A DNA stretch of 64,000 nt. Origin: Bacteroidota bacterium (lineage in GTDB: Bacteria > Bacteroidota > Bacteroidia > Flavobacteriales > Schleiferiaceae). The stretch covers positions 1 through 64,000 of the forward strand of contig PZPB01000007.1 in assembly GCA_003045865.1 (NCBI GenBank). The letters are read 5' to 3'. Below the pieces are notes generated by a model. It searched no databases. It saw only the letters and a list, made by a program, of their open reading frames with translations, and was not told the origin of the DNA. The stretch's first letter is position 1, and each line of letters starts with the position of its first letter. The position numbers were made by a program, and so were the translations under genes. Positions 43,142-52,597 of this stretch are shown here, piece by piece.

Positions 43142-44271
43142 GCTTTCATTCTTAGAAGATTGCTAAACTTAAACGATACATCAGACATGATAAGCTTCAC
43201 ATTGCCGTTTCTTTGGAGGTCACTATTAGCTTTGCTTAAAACCTCGTAAGCTTCCTTGCTATTTTGAAAGTGTAAAACGGAAGCAAAGCCCGCTAATTTA
43301 AATCCAATTTGAGTAAACAAAGGGTGGCTAGCTGATTCTTGCTTGGTGGCAGCTTTAAGACTAAGTTCAATGGTGTCCATAAAAAACTGTAAGGCCTCCC
43401 TTTGTTGGTCCCGTCCTAGTTTCGCGAACTCATCTACAAAAGTGAAAATTTCTCTTGTTTTAGCACTATAACATCCGCGCATCCAGTTTTGAAAAAGCTG
43501 AGCATATACCACATAGCTTTGGTTGTTTTTGCTGATTTGTAGTCCTTCTAAAATGGAACCATTAGCTAATGATGCACTTATTTTAGAGGTTTCATTATCA
43601 ACACCTTGAGAGATAAGAAACTGTTCAATATCATCGTTTTTTAAGGGAGGAACAAAGACCTTTTGGCAGCGACTAGTTATGGTTTGTAACAGGTTTTCGG
43701 GCTTTTCGCTTACCAAGAAAATCATACTGTTATCACTTGGTTCTTCTAAGGTTTTTAGAAATTTATTAGAAGCTGAAATATTTAAGTACTCCGGTAGATA
43801 GAGAATAACAAATTTTTTACCCCCGCCATAAGACTTATAATTCAGTTTGTCATTTATTCGGCGAACCTCGTGTACATTAATTAAGGCGGACTTACCGTTA
43901 AGTCCAGCATAATCTAGCCAGTCATTTAGTCCAAAGAAATTTCGTTCTTTAATAAAATCCAGCCATTCTCGCATAAAATAGTCGGCATTTAAACCTTTAG
44001 GCGCCTTTTCCTTATTGGCGAAGGGGAAAGAATAGTGTAGATCTGGATAACTGTTTTGACTTAATTGGATGCAGTGGGAGCAATGGCCACAGCTGTCGTT
44101 TTCAGTTGGGTTTTTACAAGCCAAAAATTGGCAGTAGGCCTTTACCAAGGGAAAGATTAGAGCAGCAGAGCTTCCATGAAAAAGTAAGGCATGGCCGTTT
44201 CTATTGCTATTTGCTGAGCGAATTAGTTGTTCCTTTAATTCTGCTAATGCAGGAATGTCCTTTAAATGCAT
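43138..44271 (-). CDS. holB: DNA polymerase III subunit delta' (clamp loader)
   Basis: A 377-residue AAA+ clamp-loader subunit. The four-cysteine zinc module CKNPTENDSCGHCSHC is near residue 52. The P-loop position reads HGSSAALIFPLV, lacking the Lys of a working Walker A motif, which is expected for delta'. The sensor-type LKTLEEPSDNSMIFLVSE and ITSRCQKV segments are present. It converges on the methyltransferase gene with a 4-base overlap. Confidence 0.88.
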   Translation of the reverse strand: MHLKDIPALAELKEQLIRSANSNRNGHALLFHGSSAALIFPLVKAYCQFLACKNPTENDSCGHCSHCIQLSQNSYPDLHYSFPFANKEKAPKGLNADYFMREWLDFIKERNFFGLNDWLDYAGLNGKSALINVHEVRRINDKLNYKSYGGGKKFVILYLPEYLNISASNKFLKTLEEPSDNSMIFLVSEKPENLLQTITSRCQKVFVPPLKNDDIEQFLISQGVDNETSKISASLANGSILEGLQISKNNQSYVVYAQLFQNWMRGCYSAKTREIFTFVDEFAKLGRDQQREALQFFMDTIELSLKAATKQESASHPLFTQIGFKLAGFASVLHFQNSKEAYEVLSKANSDLQRNGNVKLIMSDVSFKFSNLLRMKA

Positions 44272-44292
44272 ATCTTTTTATAATTGCCTTTC

Positions 44293-44319
44293 TTGCCAAC
44301 GAGCATTCTCGTATTTTCG
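44293..44319 (+). promoter_or_regulatory. Candidate pgk promoter
   Basis: TTG at 44293-44295, a 16-base spacer and TATTTTCG (one mismatch to TAnnTTTG) at 44312-44319 lie 17 bases before the pgk ATG. Confidence 0.4.
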
Positions 44320-44336
44320 CAACAAAATTAAGATAA

Positions 44337-45527
44337 ATGGCAACTATAGATACTTTAGATTTAAAAGGAAAGAGAGTTTTAGTAAGAGTGGACTTTAATG
44401 TTCCCTTAAACGATAAGCAGGAAATTACAGATGATAGCCGCATGCAGGCGCATTTGCCCACCATAGAAACGATTTTCACCAAGGGGGGAGTGCCTATCTT
44501 AATGTCGCATTTAGGAAGGCCTAAGGATGGCCCGGAAGACAAATTCTCCTTAAAATATTTAGTTGCTCATTTAAAAGATATTAGTGGGCGTGAGGTCTTT
44601 TTTATTGATGATTGTATTGGTGAATCGGTTGTAAACGCAACTAAGGATCTTGGAAATAACGCGATCCTATTACTGGAAAACCTCCGTTTTTATAAAGAAG
44701 AAACATCAGGAGATGCCGTGTTCGCATCGAAACTGGCAAATAATGGTGATGTTTATATCAATGATGCTTTTGGAACGGCGCACCGGGCACATGCCTCAAC
44801 CGCTATTATTGCTCAGTATTTCGATACCCAGAAAGCTTTCGGAAGAGTTTTACAAAGTGAAATCGAAAACGTAAATAAAGTATTACTTGGCGGTGGAAAG
44901 CCTACTACGGCTATTGTAGGAGGAGCTAAAGTAAGTTCTAAAATTAGCATTCTGGAGAATTTACTGCAAAGGGTAGATAACCTAATTATTGGTGGTGGAA
45001 TGGCTTATACTTTTATCAAAGCACAAGGAGGTACCATAGGGAATAGTTTGGTGGAAGATGACTATTTAGAGACAGCAAAAGACGTTTTAGCGAAGGCCGC
45101 GGAATTAGGTGTTAAAATTTTCTTACCGGGAGATAGCGTAATAGCGGATGCTTTCAGCAATGATGCGAATACCAAGCTTTGTGATTCGAACGAAATTCCC
45201 GCGGGGTGGATGGGCTTAGATGCTGGACCAGAGGCAATTGCGTCTGTTAAAGAAGTGCTTTTAGCTTCTAAAACAATTCTGTGGAACGGCCCGATGGGTG
45301 TTTTTGAGATGGATAAATTCGCCGAAGGAACCATAGCAGTTGCTAATTTTATTGCGGAGGCAACCACTAAAGGGGCGTTTTCTTTAATCGGTGGCGGCGA
45401 TTCTGTGGCGGCAATAAAGAAATTCGGATTAGCTGAAGAGGTTAGTTATGTAAGTACCGGAGGCGGGGCAATGCTCGAGTTCTTGGAAGGAAAAACTTTA
45501 CCAGGTATAAAGGCGATTATTGGCTAG
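44337..45527 (+). CDS. pgk: Phosphoglycerate kinase
   Basis: A 396-residue glycolytic enzyme transferring phosphate from 1,3-bisphosphoglycerate to ADP. Signatures include VLVRVDFNVPL at the N-terminus, ILMSHLGRPKD, the nucleotide-binding GGAKVSSKISILENLL and the C-terminal GGGDSVAAIKKFG. Length is normal. It is divergent from holB and overlaps the convergent cvpA stop by 4 bases. Confidence 0.97.
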   Translation: MATIDTLDLKGKRVLVRVDFNVPLNDKQEITDDSRMQAHLPTIETIFTKGGVPILMSHLGRPKDGPEDKFSLKYLVAHLKDISGREVFFIDDCIGESVVNATKDLGNNAILLLENLRFYKEETSGDAVFASKLANNGDVYINDAFGTAHRAHASTAIIAQYFDTQKAFGRVLQSEIENVNKVLLGGGKPTTAIVGGAKVSSKISILENLLQRVDNLIIGGGMAYTFIKAQGGTIGNSLVEDDYLETAKDVLAKAAELGVKIFLPGDSVIADAFSNDANTKLCDSNEIPAGWMGLDAGPEAIASVKEVLLASKTILWNGPMGVFEMDKFAEGTIAVANFIAEATTKGAFSLIGGGDSVAAIKKFGLAEEVSYVSTGGGAMLEFLEGKTLPGIKAIIG

Positions 45528-46045
45528 CCCGCGTCTTTAATCAAATATTGTTTGTCAAGAACTTCATCGAAATTAACTGCTTTTGCGATGCTTTCGCCAT
45601 AGTCGCTAATTAAGCGGAAGTATTTGCTCTCGGCAATGGTCGATTTTTGAAAGATGTGATGATTTTTTTGGGCTCTGTTAAGCACAAAAATAGCCAGGCT
45701 AAGGATGACTAACCACTTCGCACCCCCTAATAAGGCACCGAGAATACGATTGATTCCATTCAATGCGACTAACTTTAAACCACGTGTTAACAAACTGGCG
45801 ATGGCATTAATTAGTAGAATGGTGAAAAAGAAAACGATTACATAACTAATGATGCGTAACTCGAAATCTGCGGTCTGGAAGTAGATTGTAAAGTATTTGA
45901 ATACATATTCTGAAAGTAGATAAGAAACAACAATTCCAATAAACAGACCCGTTAGCGCAGCAATCTCGCGAATAAAGCCGCGAGAAAAACCTTTAATTAT
46001 CCCAAAAACTAAAGGAACCAAAATAATTAGGTCGAGTGTTGACAA
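45524..46045 (-). CDS. CvpA family membrane protein
   Basis: A 173-residue protein with four membrane spans, starting LDLIILVPLVFGIIKGFSRG, the hallmark opening of the CvpA/colicin V production family. The conserved GINRILGALLGGAKWLVIL segment is near residue 95. Members affect envelope homeostasis and peptidoglycan in several bacteria; the mechanism is unclear. It faces pgk convergently and is divergent from a small conserved gene at 46086. Confidence 0.85.
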   Translation of the reverse strand: MSTLDLIILVPLVFGIIKGFSRGFIREIAALTGLFIGIVVSYLLSEYVFKYFTIYFQTADFELRIISYVIVFFFTILLINAIASLLTRGLKLVALNGINRILGALLGGAKWLVILSLAIFVLNRAQKNHHIFQKSTIAESKYFRLISDYGESIAKAVNFDEVLDKQYLIKDAG

Positions 46046-46085
46046 CTGAAAGTGAAATTATTGGAAGCTAAGTTAAATAAAAATT

Positions 46086-46439
46086 ATGCTAGACAAAGCG
46101 AATAAAAAGGATTGGCAGCGATTAATTGATTTAATCAAAGATAAATTTAGTGATGGTGAGGAGCCAGACCTGGACTCAATACTATTTCTTATCGGAGTGC
46201 GTGAGTTAGGGATCGATAAAAGACGCTTTAAAAAAGATGAAAAGCTTGATCTTTTACATATTGCGATTTGCAGATTATTAGCACCTTATGGATATTATAA
46301 ACTGATTGGTGCCGATGAACAAGGTTGGCCACACTATGAGCTAATAGAAAAATTGCCCGCTCTAAAAGCAGGAGAGCAAAGTATCTTAATGAAAGAAGCT
46401 ATTTTAAGATATTTTGACGAAGAAGAGCTTTGGCCCTAA
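46086..46439 (+). CDS. Small conserved soluble protein, function unknown
   Basis: A 117-residue acidic-basic protein with no signal peptide or membrane span. Recognisable features are ILFLIGVRELGIDKRRFKKDEKLDLLHIAICRLL, mostly helical, and WPHYELIEKLPALKAGEQSILMKEAI. This looks like a small protein conserved in Flavobacteriales, usually beside cvpA and pgk; I have no function for it. It is isolated between divergent cvpA and a convergent lipoprotein gene. Confidence 0.75.
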   Translation: MLDKANKKDWQRLIDLIKDKFSDGEEPDLDSILFLIGVRELGIDKRRFKKDEKLDLLHIAICRLLAPYGYYKLIGADEQGWPHYELIEKLPALKAGEQSILMKEAILRYFDEEELWP

Positions 46440-46440
46440 T

Positions 46441-46824
46441 TTAGTCGAAGGAACAACCAATTAAAAGGCTGTCGTAAGGCTCTAAATAGACGGTTTTAAC
46501 AACCTGCTGATTCGGTAATAGGCGAATTTCGGTACAACCAATCCAAGTATAATCAGGACGCTCTCCACGGCTTGCGCGGATACTAAGCGTGGCGGCTTCG
46601 TCGTATTTTAGGTTAACCTCGCCATTCTCATTGGTAAAGCCAGATAACCAAACTTTATTACCAGGTACTGGCGCAGCAGCTTCAACGAGAACATTTTGCA
46701 CTCGAGTACTATCGGCATATGTTTTTACTACAATCGTAAATGGGTACTCTGGGTTTAGGTCATCGAACTCACAAGCCCCAACTACTAATCCTAATCCTAG
46801 AAGGAAGACGAAAATCTTTTTCAT
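46441..46824 (-). CDS. Small lipoprotein, carboxypeptidase-regulatory-like fold (copy 2)
   Basis: A lipoprotein of about 127 residues with signal MKKIFVFLLGLGLVVGAC. ATG 46824 is chosen; an ATG five codons upstream (46839) would overlap the previous gene by 11 bases. The mature part has a single beta-sandwich segment (VVKTYADSTRVQNVLVEAAAP, then FTNENGEVNLKYDEAATLSIRA) typical of transthyretin-like regulatory domains. The next gene has the same layout, so the two look like tandem duplicates. Confidence 0.75.
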   Translation of the reverse strand: MKKIFVFLLGLGLVVGACEFDDLNPEYPFTIVVKTYADSTRVQNVLVEAAAPVPGNKVWLSGFTNENGEVNLKYDEAATLSIRASRGERPDYTWIGCTEIRLLPNQQVVKTVYLEPYDSLLIGCSFD

Positions 46825-46828
46825 AAAC

Positions 46829-47200
46829 CTATTGATCATCGCGACAACCGTTGTCGACGTCGTTGTATAATGTTAATTCTAGATTGATTGTTTTTACACC
46901 TCTCTCTAACTCTGCAAAGGTGCAAGTTTTATAGGGATTTTTGGTGGCAACAATCTCCACAACGGCTTTGTTTTTCAAAGTGATGGACACTTTACCCTGC
47001 TCATCGCTGTAGAGGTAGTAATCTACCGTGGAATTATCAACTGGTGCGTAAATACGCACGAGAGCATTTTGGACAGCCACTGAACCATCTTCCACGGTTA
47101 AGAATAAATCGAGCGAAAAATCTCGATCGTCACTAGAACAGCCTCCAAAAAATAGCACCGAAATGGCACTAAGAGTAAATAGTCTTATTAAATTGCTCAT
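46829..47200 (-). CDS. Small lipoprotein, carboxypeptidase-regulatory-like fold (copy 1)
   Basis: A 123-residue lipoprotein with lipobox LFFGGCSS. It contains LTVEDGSVAVQNALVRIYAPVDN followed by YSDEQGKVSITLKNKAVVEIVA, the same order of strands as copy 2 downstream: a vQNaLV strand, then a turn of D/NE-x-GkV type, then a C-terminal strand ending in a conserved Cys. Both end with a shared pattern of Cys and Asp. It is probably co-transcribed with copy 2 and may be the ancestral copy. The function is unknown. Confidence 0.72.
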   Translation of the reverse strand: MSNLIRLFTLSAISVLFFGGCSSDDRDFSLDLFLTVEDGSVAVQNALVRIYAPVDNSTVDYYLYSDEQGKVSITLKNKAVVEIVATKNPYKTCTFAELERGVKTINLELTLYNDVDNGCRDDQ

Positions 47201-47279
47201 AATATAAGCCGAATAATTTTCATCTTTGCGGATTCAAATATAGTAATTAACGGAGGCGAATAAGTATTTAGCATAGAGA

Positions 47280-48299
47280 ATGAAAGAACAAATAGATTTA
47301 CTCAGTCAAGAATTGTCCTCGTTTTCCTCTAAAAAGGAAGAGGAAATAGAGTCTTGGCGCGTAAAAATGCTAGGGAAAAAGGGAACGATTACCGCTCTAT
47401 TTAACCAATTCAGAGAAATGTCTCCCGACCTAAAAAGAGAATGGGGTAAGCCCTTAAATGCTCTTAAGGTAGAGGCCCAAGAAAAGATAAATAATTTAAA
47501 GAATAACCTAGAAAGCACTGATAGTGCCGCATCTGGGCTTGACCTAAGCCGTCCAGCGAATTTCTCGAACCTAGGTTCACGCCATCCAGTAAACTTGGTG
47601 AAAAATGAAATTTTGGGTATTTTTAAACGTATTGGCTTTAACTTAAGTGAGGGTCCTGAAGTAGAAGATGATTGGCATAATTTCTCTGCTTTAAACTTTC
47701 CCGAGGAGCACCCTGCTAGAGATATGCAGGATACATTTTTTGTAGGTAAGGAACCAGATTGGGCCTTAAGAACTCATACTTCTAGTGTTCAGGTAAGGGT
47801 AATGGAAAACCAAAAGCCGCCTATTCGAACGATCTCACCCGGAAGAGTATTCAGGAACGAAGCTATTTCGGCCCGTTCACACTGTTTTTTTCACCAAATT
47901 GAAGGTTTGTATATTGATGAGGGTGTGAGCTTCGCAGATCTCAAGCAAACACTGCTATTCTTCGCGCAAGAGTTTTTTGGACCGGACACCAAAATTAGAT
48001 TACGCCCCTCATACTTTCCTTTTACCGAGCCTAGCGCAGAGATGGATGTTTACTGGGGCTTGAATAATGAACGCGATTACCGTATGACCAAAGGAACAGG
48101 TTGGTTAGAAGTACTCGGCTGCGGAATGGTTGATCCTAACGTTTTAGAAAATAATGGAATTGATTCAACTAAATATAGCGGTTATGCATTTGGAATTGGG
48201 GTAGAGCGAATAGCCTTACACCGCTTTCAAATACCAGATATTAGACTATTATTTGAAAATGATTTAAACTTTTTAGACCAGTTTAAAGCGGCATACTAA
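47280..48299 (+). CDS. pheS: Phenylalanine--tRNA ligase alpha subunit
   Basis: A 339-residue class II synthetase alpha chain. It has an N-terminal coiled-coil arm (residues 1-85). The catalytic domain has the motif 2 region HTSSVQVRVMENQKPPIRTISPGRVFRNE and motif 3 GYAFGIGVERIALHRF near residue 300. The beta subunit pheT is not in the window, as in other Bacteroidota where the two are unlinked. A strong bidirectional terminator separates it from pyk. Confidence 0.95.
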   Translation: MKEQIDLLSQELSSFSSKKEEEIESWRVKMLGKKGTITALFNQFREMSPDLKREWGKPLNALKVEAQEKINNLKNNLESTDSAASGLDLSRPANFSNLGSRHPVNLVKNEILGIFKRIGFNLSEGPEVEDDWHNFSALNFPEEHPARDMQDTFFVGKEPDWALRTHTSSVQVRVMENQKPPIRTISPGRVFRNEAISARSHCFFHQIEGLYIDEGVSFADLKQTLLFFAQEFFGPDTKIRLRPSYFPFTEPSAEMDVYWGLNNERDYRMTKGTGWLEVLGCGMVDPNVLENNGIDSTKYSGYAFGIGVERIALHRFQIPDIRLLFENDLNFLDQFKAAY

Positions 48300-48326
48300 T
48301 CACACTATTAAGTGGATCTGACATAA

Positions 48327-48368
48327 AAAAAAGCGGCTACGAGTAATAATACCCGTAGCCGCTTTTTT
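48327..48368. terminator. Bidirectional terminator between pheS and pyk
   Basis: A 15-bp perfect stem AAAAAAGCGGCTACG/CGTAGCCGCTTTTTT with a 12-base loop serves both converging genes. The plus-strand arm ends in T6 and the minus-strand arm also ends in at least six T residues. Confidence 0.95.
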
Positions 48369-48384
48369 ATGTTGAACAATAGAT

Positions 48385-49815
48385 CTAGTTATCTTCTATC
48401 GCAGTTATCTTCATCATATTTGTCATTCCTTGGTCATCAATTGGCATACTTGCAATTTTCACAATTAAATCGCCACCGCTTACCAGGCCTTTCTCAACCA
48501 CTATATTTTTGATATCCTTGAAGGTTTCATCAGTACTTACCATTTTGTCGTAAAAGAAACCTCTTACGCCCCAAAGCAAGCTCATAGTATTAAGAATATT
48601 TCGGTTAGAGGTGAACATTAAAATAATGCTTTTAGGACGGTGAGCGGCAATTTTAAAGGCAGTATAGCCGCTAAAAGACATGGTAAGAATGGCAGATGCA
48701 CCAATTTGATCAGCTACCTTACTAGCATTATAGCAAACAGAATCGGTAATAAAACGACGGTTACGGTAACGGGGAGGGTTTTCTTTATTTACTCTTACCT
48801 GACCACTTTCTTCCACGTGAGCAATAATTTTAGACATCGCTTCAATTACCGCAACAGGATGCTTTCCTACGGAAGTTTCACCACTAAGCATTACCGCATC
48901 AGCACCATCTAAAACTGAATTAGCAACGTCATTTACTTCTGCGCGAGTAGGAGTAAGTTGCTCAATCATGGTTTCCATCATTTGCGTAGCAATAACCACA
49001 GGTTTAGATTGTAAATGACATTTATTTACGATCATTTTCTGGATAAGCGGTACACCTTGCATGGGCACTTCAACGCCTAAATCGCCACGCGCTACCATAA
49101 TTGCATCGGAAGCTTCAATGATCTCATCAATCTCGACAACCGCTTCGGGCTTTTCAATTTTAGAAATGATGTGACAAAGAGCGTCATTCTTTTGCAAGAT
49201 GTCACGCAATTGGTAAACATCGTTAGGGTTTCTTACGAAAGATAGGGCAACCCATTCCACCGCTAGCTCCATTGCCACTTCTAGGTCGGCTAAATCTTTA
49301 TCGGTTAAACAAGGCAAAGAAATGCGAGTATTAGGTAGGTTAACTCCTTTCTTGGATTTCAAGGGGCCTCCTTGGATAACTTTAGCTTCTACCTTATCGA
49401 TGCCATTACTATGAATTGCTTCAAGTAAAATTTTTCCATCATCAATTAAAATACGGTCACCAATTTTTACATCAGATGCGAATTGCTGATACGTCATAAA
49501 AACCTGTTTAGCGGTACCCAACTCATCTTTATTGGTAAAGGTTAGCACATCTCCTTTCTTCAGGATAGCTCCTTCTTCAACTTTACCAACACGTAACTTC
49601 GGTCCTTGTAAATCCGCAAGAATAGCAACGTTAGTTTCTAATTCCTGATTTAAGCGTTGCACTTTTTTCGCAATTTCTCGGGCGCTGTCGTGGTCGCTAT
49701 GGGAAAAGTTAATGCGGAATACATTTACCCCTGCCTTAACCATCTCAACCATCACCTCATAATCATCTGAAGCGGGCCCTAAAGTGGCAACAATCTTTGC
49801 TTTGTTATTTGTCAT
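48385..49815 (-). CDS. pyk: Pyruvate kinase
   Basis: A 476-residue glycolytic enzyme converting phosphoenolpyruvate to pyruvate with ATP formation. Signatures are KIVATLGPASDDYEVM at the N-terminus, the FRINFSHSD active-site segment, the catalytic Lys in CHIISKIEKPEAV, and IMVARGDLGVEVP near residue 243. The C-terminal regulatory domain is present. It is the last gene of the pyk / IPExxxVDY-like / rnc run, starting one base from its neighbour. Confidence 0.97.
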   Translation of the reverse strand: MTNNKAKIVATLGPASDDYEVMVEMVKAGVNVFRINFSHSDHDSAREIAKKVQRLNQELETNVAILADLQGPKLRVGKVEEGAILKKGDVLTFTNKDELGTAKQVFMTYQQFASDVKIGDRILIDDGKILLEAIHSNGIDKVEAKVIQGGPLKSKKGVNLPNTRISLPCLTDKDLADLEVAMELAVEWVALSFVRNPNDVYQLRDILQKNDALCHIISKIEKPEAVVEIDEIIEASDAIMVARGDLGVEVPMQGVPLIQKMIVNKCHLQSKPVVIATQMMETMIEQLTPTRAEVNDVANSVLDGADAVMLSGETSVGKHPVAVIEAMSKIIAHVEESGQVRVNKENPPRYRNRRFITDSVCYNASKVADQIGASAILTMSFSGYTAFKIAAHRPKSIILMFTSNRNILNTMSLLWGVRGFFYDKMVSTDETFKDIKNIVVEKGLVSGGDLIVKIASMPIDDQGMTNMMKITAIEDN

Positions 49816-49816
49816 C

Positions 49817-50302
49817 TTAATTATTTAATATCTTTTTTAGGCTGCCTATCTGTTTTGCAGACAGCTCTTTAAAAAACCTTATGGGTTTAATGGAGCTTAA
49901 AGCTGCAGCAATTGCTTTTATTTGGTTTATTTCTTCTTCTTCGGCTTCTAACCAGAGAAGATAATTAAAGCCCTCTTTATTGGGTAGGACAAGCCCATTT
50001 ACATTATTCTCATCTTCAAACAGAGAACCGTGTACTTTTTCAATTAGTTCGCCCTTATAGCTGCTATTTTCAACCAAGCGGATTTCCAATTCTAACGCCT
50101 TATTTGAAAAGCCGAAAAGTATAAAATTAAAACTTGCCTTAGTGTTAATTTTACACAGATCTTTTTGCGAGCGCTGAAAATGGAATAAGGGGTGTTTATT
50201 TAACTGGTAAACAAGACTTAAAACTTGTAGATGGGAATAGATACCAAAACCAGCAATTTGATTTTCTGGCCAACTTCCTAAATCAAATTTGTGTCTCGGC
50301 AT
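49817..50302 (-). CDS. IPExxxVDY-like family protein (by position)
   Basis: A 161-residue protein between rnc and pyk. This spot holds an IPExxxVDY-family protein in other Bacteroidota. The body has a two-layer alpha/beta look (FNFILFGFSNKALELEIRLVEN, YLLWLEAEEEEINQIKAIAAAL). The family's name motif is not clearly visible in this copy, so the assignment rests mainly on synteny and length. No function is known. It overlaps rnc by 20 bases. Confidence 0.7.
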   Translation of the reverse strand: MPRHKFDLGSWPENQIAGFGIYSHLQVLSLVYQLNKHPLFHFQRSQKDLCKINTKASFNFILFGFSNKALELEIRLVENSSYKGELIEKVHGSLFEDENNVNGLVLPNKEGFNYLLWLEAEEEEINQIKAIAAALSSIKPIRFFKELSAKQIGSLKKILNN

Positions 50303-51023
50303 AAGTTAAGTTTAAGACTTTAAAGGCATTTTTTGCGGCCTCTTCCTCAGCTTTTTTCTTAGAAGCTCCCGAACCTTTACCTATCAATTCTTGCTGTTTA
50401 AAACAACCAACATGATAGAGTGGATTATGGCTTTCACCTTCACTGGATATTACAGCAAAACGTATTGGCTGCCGCGCTTTTTGACCCCATTCTAGCACCG
50501 CACTTTTATGACTAGTATAGCGTTCGTCCAAGCCTTTCAAGTCAATTTTACTCAAGATACGCTTTTCTACGAACTGGCAGCATTGTTCGTAGCCAAGATC
50601 TAAATATATGGCTCCAATTAAGGCTTCAAAAGCATCCCCGTAAATTGATTTAGCACGTGTTCCCCTAGAGGGTGTATATTTTAAAAGAGCGTCTAAGCCC
50701 AAAACTAGACCGAGCTCGTTAAGATGCCGCCTACTCACTAGCTTACTGCGTAAATTAGTGAGTTCGCCTTCTTCTTTAAGAGGAAATTTACTATAGATAT
50801 AGTCGGTAATTACCGCCCCTAAAATAGCATCGCCTAAAAACTCAAGTCTTTCATTATTTAGCTTTTGCCCTTTTACTTCCGTAGAAGCGGAGCTATGAAT
50901 AAGCGCAAGTTCGTAGAAACCGATATTCTTGGGCTCAACCTTAATAATGCCTTTAATTTGAAAATAAAAATTCCCGCCTTTTGCAGGGCGGGAATTGAAA
51001 GATTTTAACCAAGTAAAAAACAT
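50283..51023 (-). CDS. rnc: Ribonuclease III
   Basis: A 246-residue double-strand-specific endonuclease. The catalytic signature NERLEFLGDAILGAVITDYIY is near residue 57, with the second acidic cluster in YGDAFEALIGAIYLDLGY near 128. The C-terminal dsRNA-binding domain has the GKGSGASKKKAEEEAAKNAF pattern. It matures rRNA and degrades structured RNA. It overlaps the IPExxxVDY-like gene by 20 bases and follows fabF after a short gap. Confidence 0.96.
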   Translation of the reverse strand: MFFTWLKSFNSRPAKGGNFYFQIKGIIKVEPKNIGFYELALIHSSASTEVKGQKLNNERLEFLGDAILGAVITDYIYSKFPLKEEGELTNLRSKLVSRRHLNELGLVLGLDALLKYTPSRGTRAKSIYGDAFEALIGAIYLDLGYEQCCQFVEKRILSKIDLKGLDERYTSHKSAVLEWGQKARQPIRFAVISSEGESHNPLYHVGCFKQQELIGKGSGASKKKAEEEAAKNAFKVLNLTYAETQI

Positions 51024-51036
51024 CCCGGCAAGATAA

Positions 51037-52287
51037 TTAACTTAACTTACGGAATAGAACAGAGGCATTATGACCGCCAAACCCGAAGGTATTACTTATG
51101 GCAGCTCTAACTTCTCTTTCTTGAGGTTTGTGAAGGGTTAAATTAAACCTTTCATCAATTTCTGGATCAACAGTACCATGATTTATGGTGGGTGGTACAA
51201 CGCTATTTTGAATTGCTAAAATTGCTGCAATAGCTTCAATTGCACCGGCCGCTCCTAATAAATGACCTGTCATCGACTTGGTAGAACTAATATTAAGTTT
51301 GTAAGCATCCTCTTTAAAGACCTCTTTAATAGCCTTTAACTCTGCTACATCACCAAGTGGTGTGGAAGTTCCATGGACATTGATATAATCAATATCGGCC
51401 GGGCTAAGTCCAGATTCTTCTAGCACTTGCTCCATAACACTTTTAGCACCTAGGCCCTCAGGGTGAGGAGCGGTAATGTGGTGGGCATCAGAACTGATAC
51501 CACTACCTACTAGTTCAGCATAAATTTTTGCACCGCGCGCTTTGGCATGCTCGTATTCTTCAAGAACAATACAGCCCGCGCCCTCTCCTAAAACAAATCC
51601 GTCGCGATCTTTATCAAAAGGACGGCTTGCTGTTTCAGGCGAATCGTTGCGTGTGCTCAATGCATGCATGGCATTAAAACCACCCATGCCCGCTTCATTA
51701 ACTGCTGCTTCACTACCACCGGCAAGACAAACATCTATTTTGCCAAGGCGGATATAGTTAAAAGCATCGATTAAAGAATTGGTGGAAGAGGCACATGCCG
51801 AAACGGTAGAATAGTTTGGTCCTCTAAATCCATATTTGATACTGATATGCCCTGGAGCTAAATCAGCAATCATTTTAGGGATAAAGAAAGGATTAAAACG
51901 TGGGGTACCATCGCCTTTCGCAAAGGCCATGCACTCTTCTAAAAAAGTGTCTAAACCACCAATTCCAGAGCCCCAAATCACACCAATGCGATCGGGGTTG
52001 AAATCTAAGGTATCCAGCCCAGCATCTTTTACAGCCTCATCGGCTGTAACCATTGCATACTGACTAAATCGGTCCATTCTTCTCGCCTCACGGCGATCGA
52101 TGAAATCTGTAACGTTGAAATCCTTTAACTCGCAAGCAAATTGCGTTTTAAACTTTTCAGGATCGAAGCGCGTAATACGGGCCGCACCGCTTTTTCCTGC
52201 TAGCAATGCCTGCCAATAGGCTTCCACGTTGTTTCCGATAGGAGTTAAAGCTCCTAGTCCGGTTACTACAACCCTTTTCAGCTCCAT
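51037..52287 (-). CDS. fabF: Beta-ketoacyl-ACP synthase II
   Basis: A 416-residue condensing enzyme of fatty acid synthesis. The Cys-His-His triad is visible: Cys in STVSACASSTNSL near 165, His in NVHGTSTPLGD near 305 and His in KSMTGHLLGAAG near 341. Length and the C-terminal NTFGFGGHNASVLFRK fit FabF. It sits 6 bases after acpP, whose product carries its substrate. Confidence 0.97.
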   Translation of the reverse strand: MELKRVVVTGLGALTPIGNNVEAYWQALLAGKSGAARITRFDPEKFKTQFACELKDFNVTDFIDRREARRMDRFSQYAMVTADEAVKDAGLDTLDFNPDRIGVIWGSGIGGLDTFLEECMAFAKGDGTPRFNPFFIPKMIADLAPGHISIKYGFRGPNYSTVSACASSTNSLIDAFNYIRLGKIDVCLAGGSEAAVNEAGMGGFNAMHALSTRNDSPETASRPFDKDRDGFVLGEGAGCIVLEEYEHAKARGAKIYAELVGSGISSDAHHITAPHPEGLGAKSVMEQVLEESGLSPADIDYINVHGTSTPLGDVAELKAIKEVFKEDAYKLNISSTKSMTGHLLGAAGAIEAIAAILAIQNSVVPPTINHGTVDPEIDERFNLTLHKPQEREVRAAISNTFGFGGHNASVLFRKLS

Positions 52288-52293
52288 AGAATT

Positions 52294-52530
52294 TTACTTC
52301 TTAGCTTCTTCGATATAAGCCACAGCTTGGCCTACAGTGGTGATGTTTTCAGCTTGGTCATCGGGAATTTGAATATCAAATTCTTTTTCGAATTCCATAA
52401 TAAGCTCAACGGTGTCTAGAGAATCGGCACCTAGATCGTTCGTAAAGCTAGCTTCGGTAGTAACTTCATTTTCGTCCACTCCTAGCTTGTCTACAATGAT
52501 AGCTTTAACTTTAGAAGCAATGTCTGACAT
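52294..52530 (-). CDS. acpP: Acyl carrier protein
   Basis: A 78-residue carrier with the phosphopantetheine serine in [18 protein letters not shown] near residue 37. The frame extends upstream to 52584, but ATG 52530 gives the standard length and start ([17 protein letters not shown]). It lies directly before fabF. A weak -7-like TTTCTTTG (minus strand) is about 25 bases before the start. Confidence 0.97.
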   Translation of the reverse strand: MSDIASKVKAIIVDKLGVDENEVTTEASFTNDLGADSLDTVELIMEFEKEFDIQIPDDQAENITTVGQAVAYIEEAKK

Positions 52531-52597
52531 GATAATATGTTTAATTATAGGCTGCAAAGAAAGGAAATAATTCAAAATGCACACGATTAAAACACAA

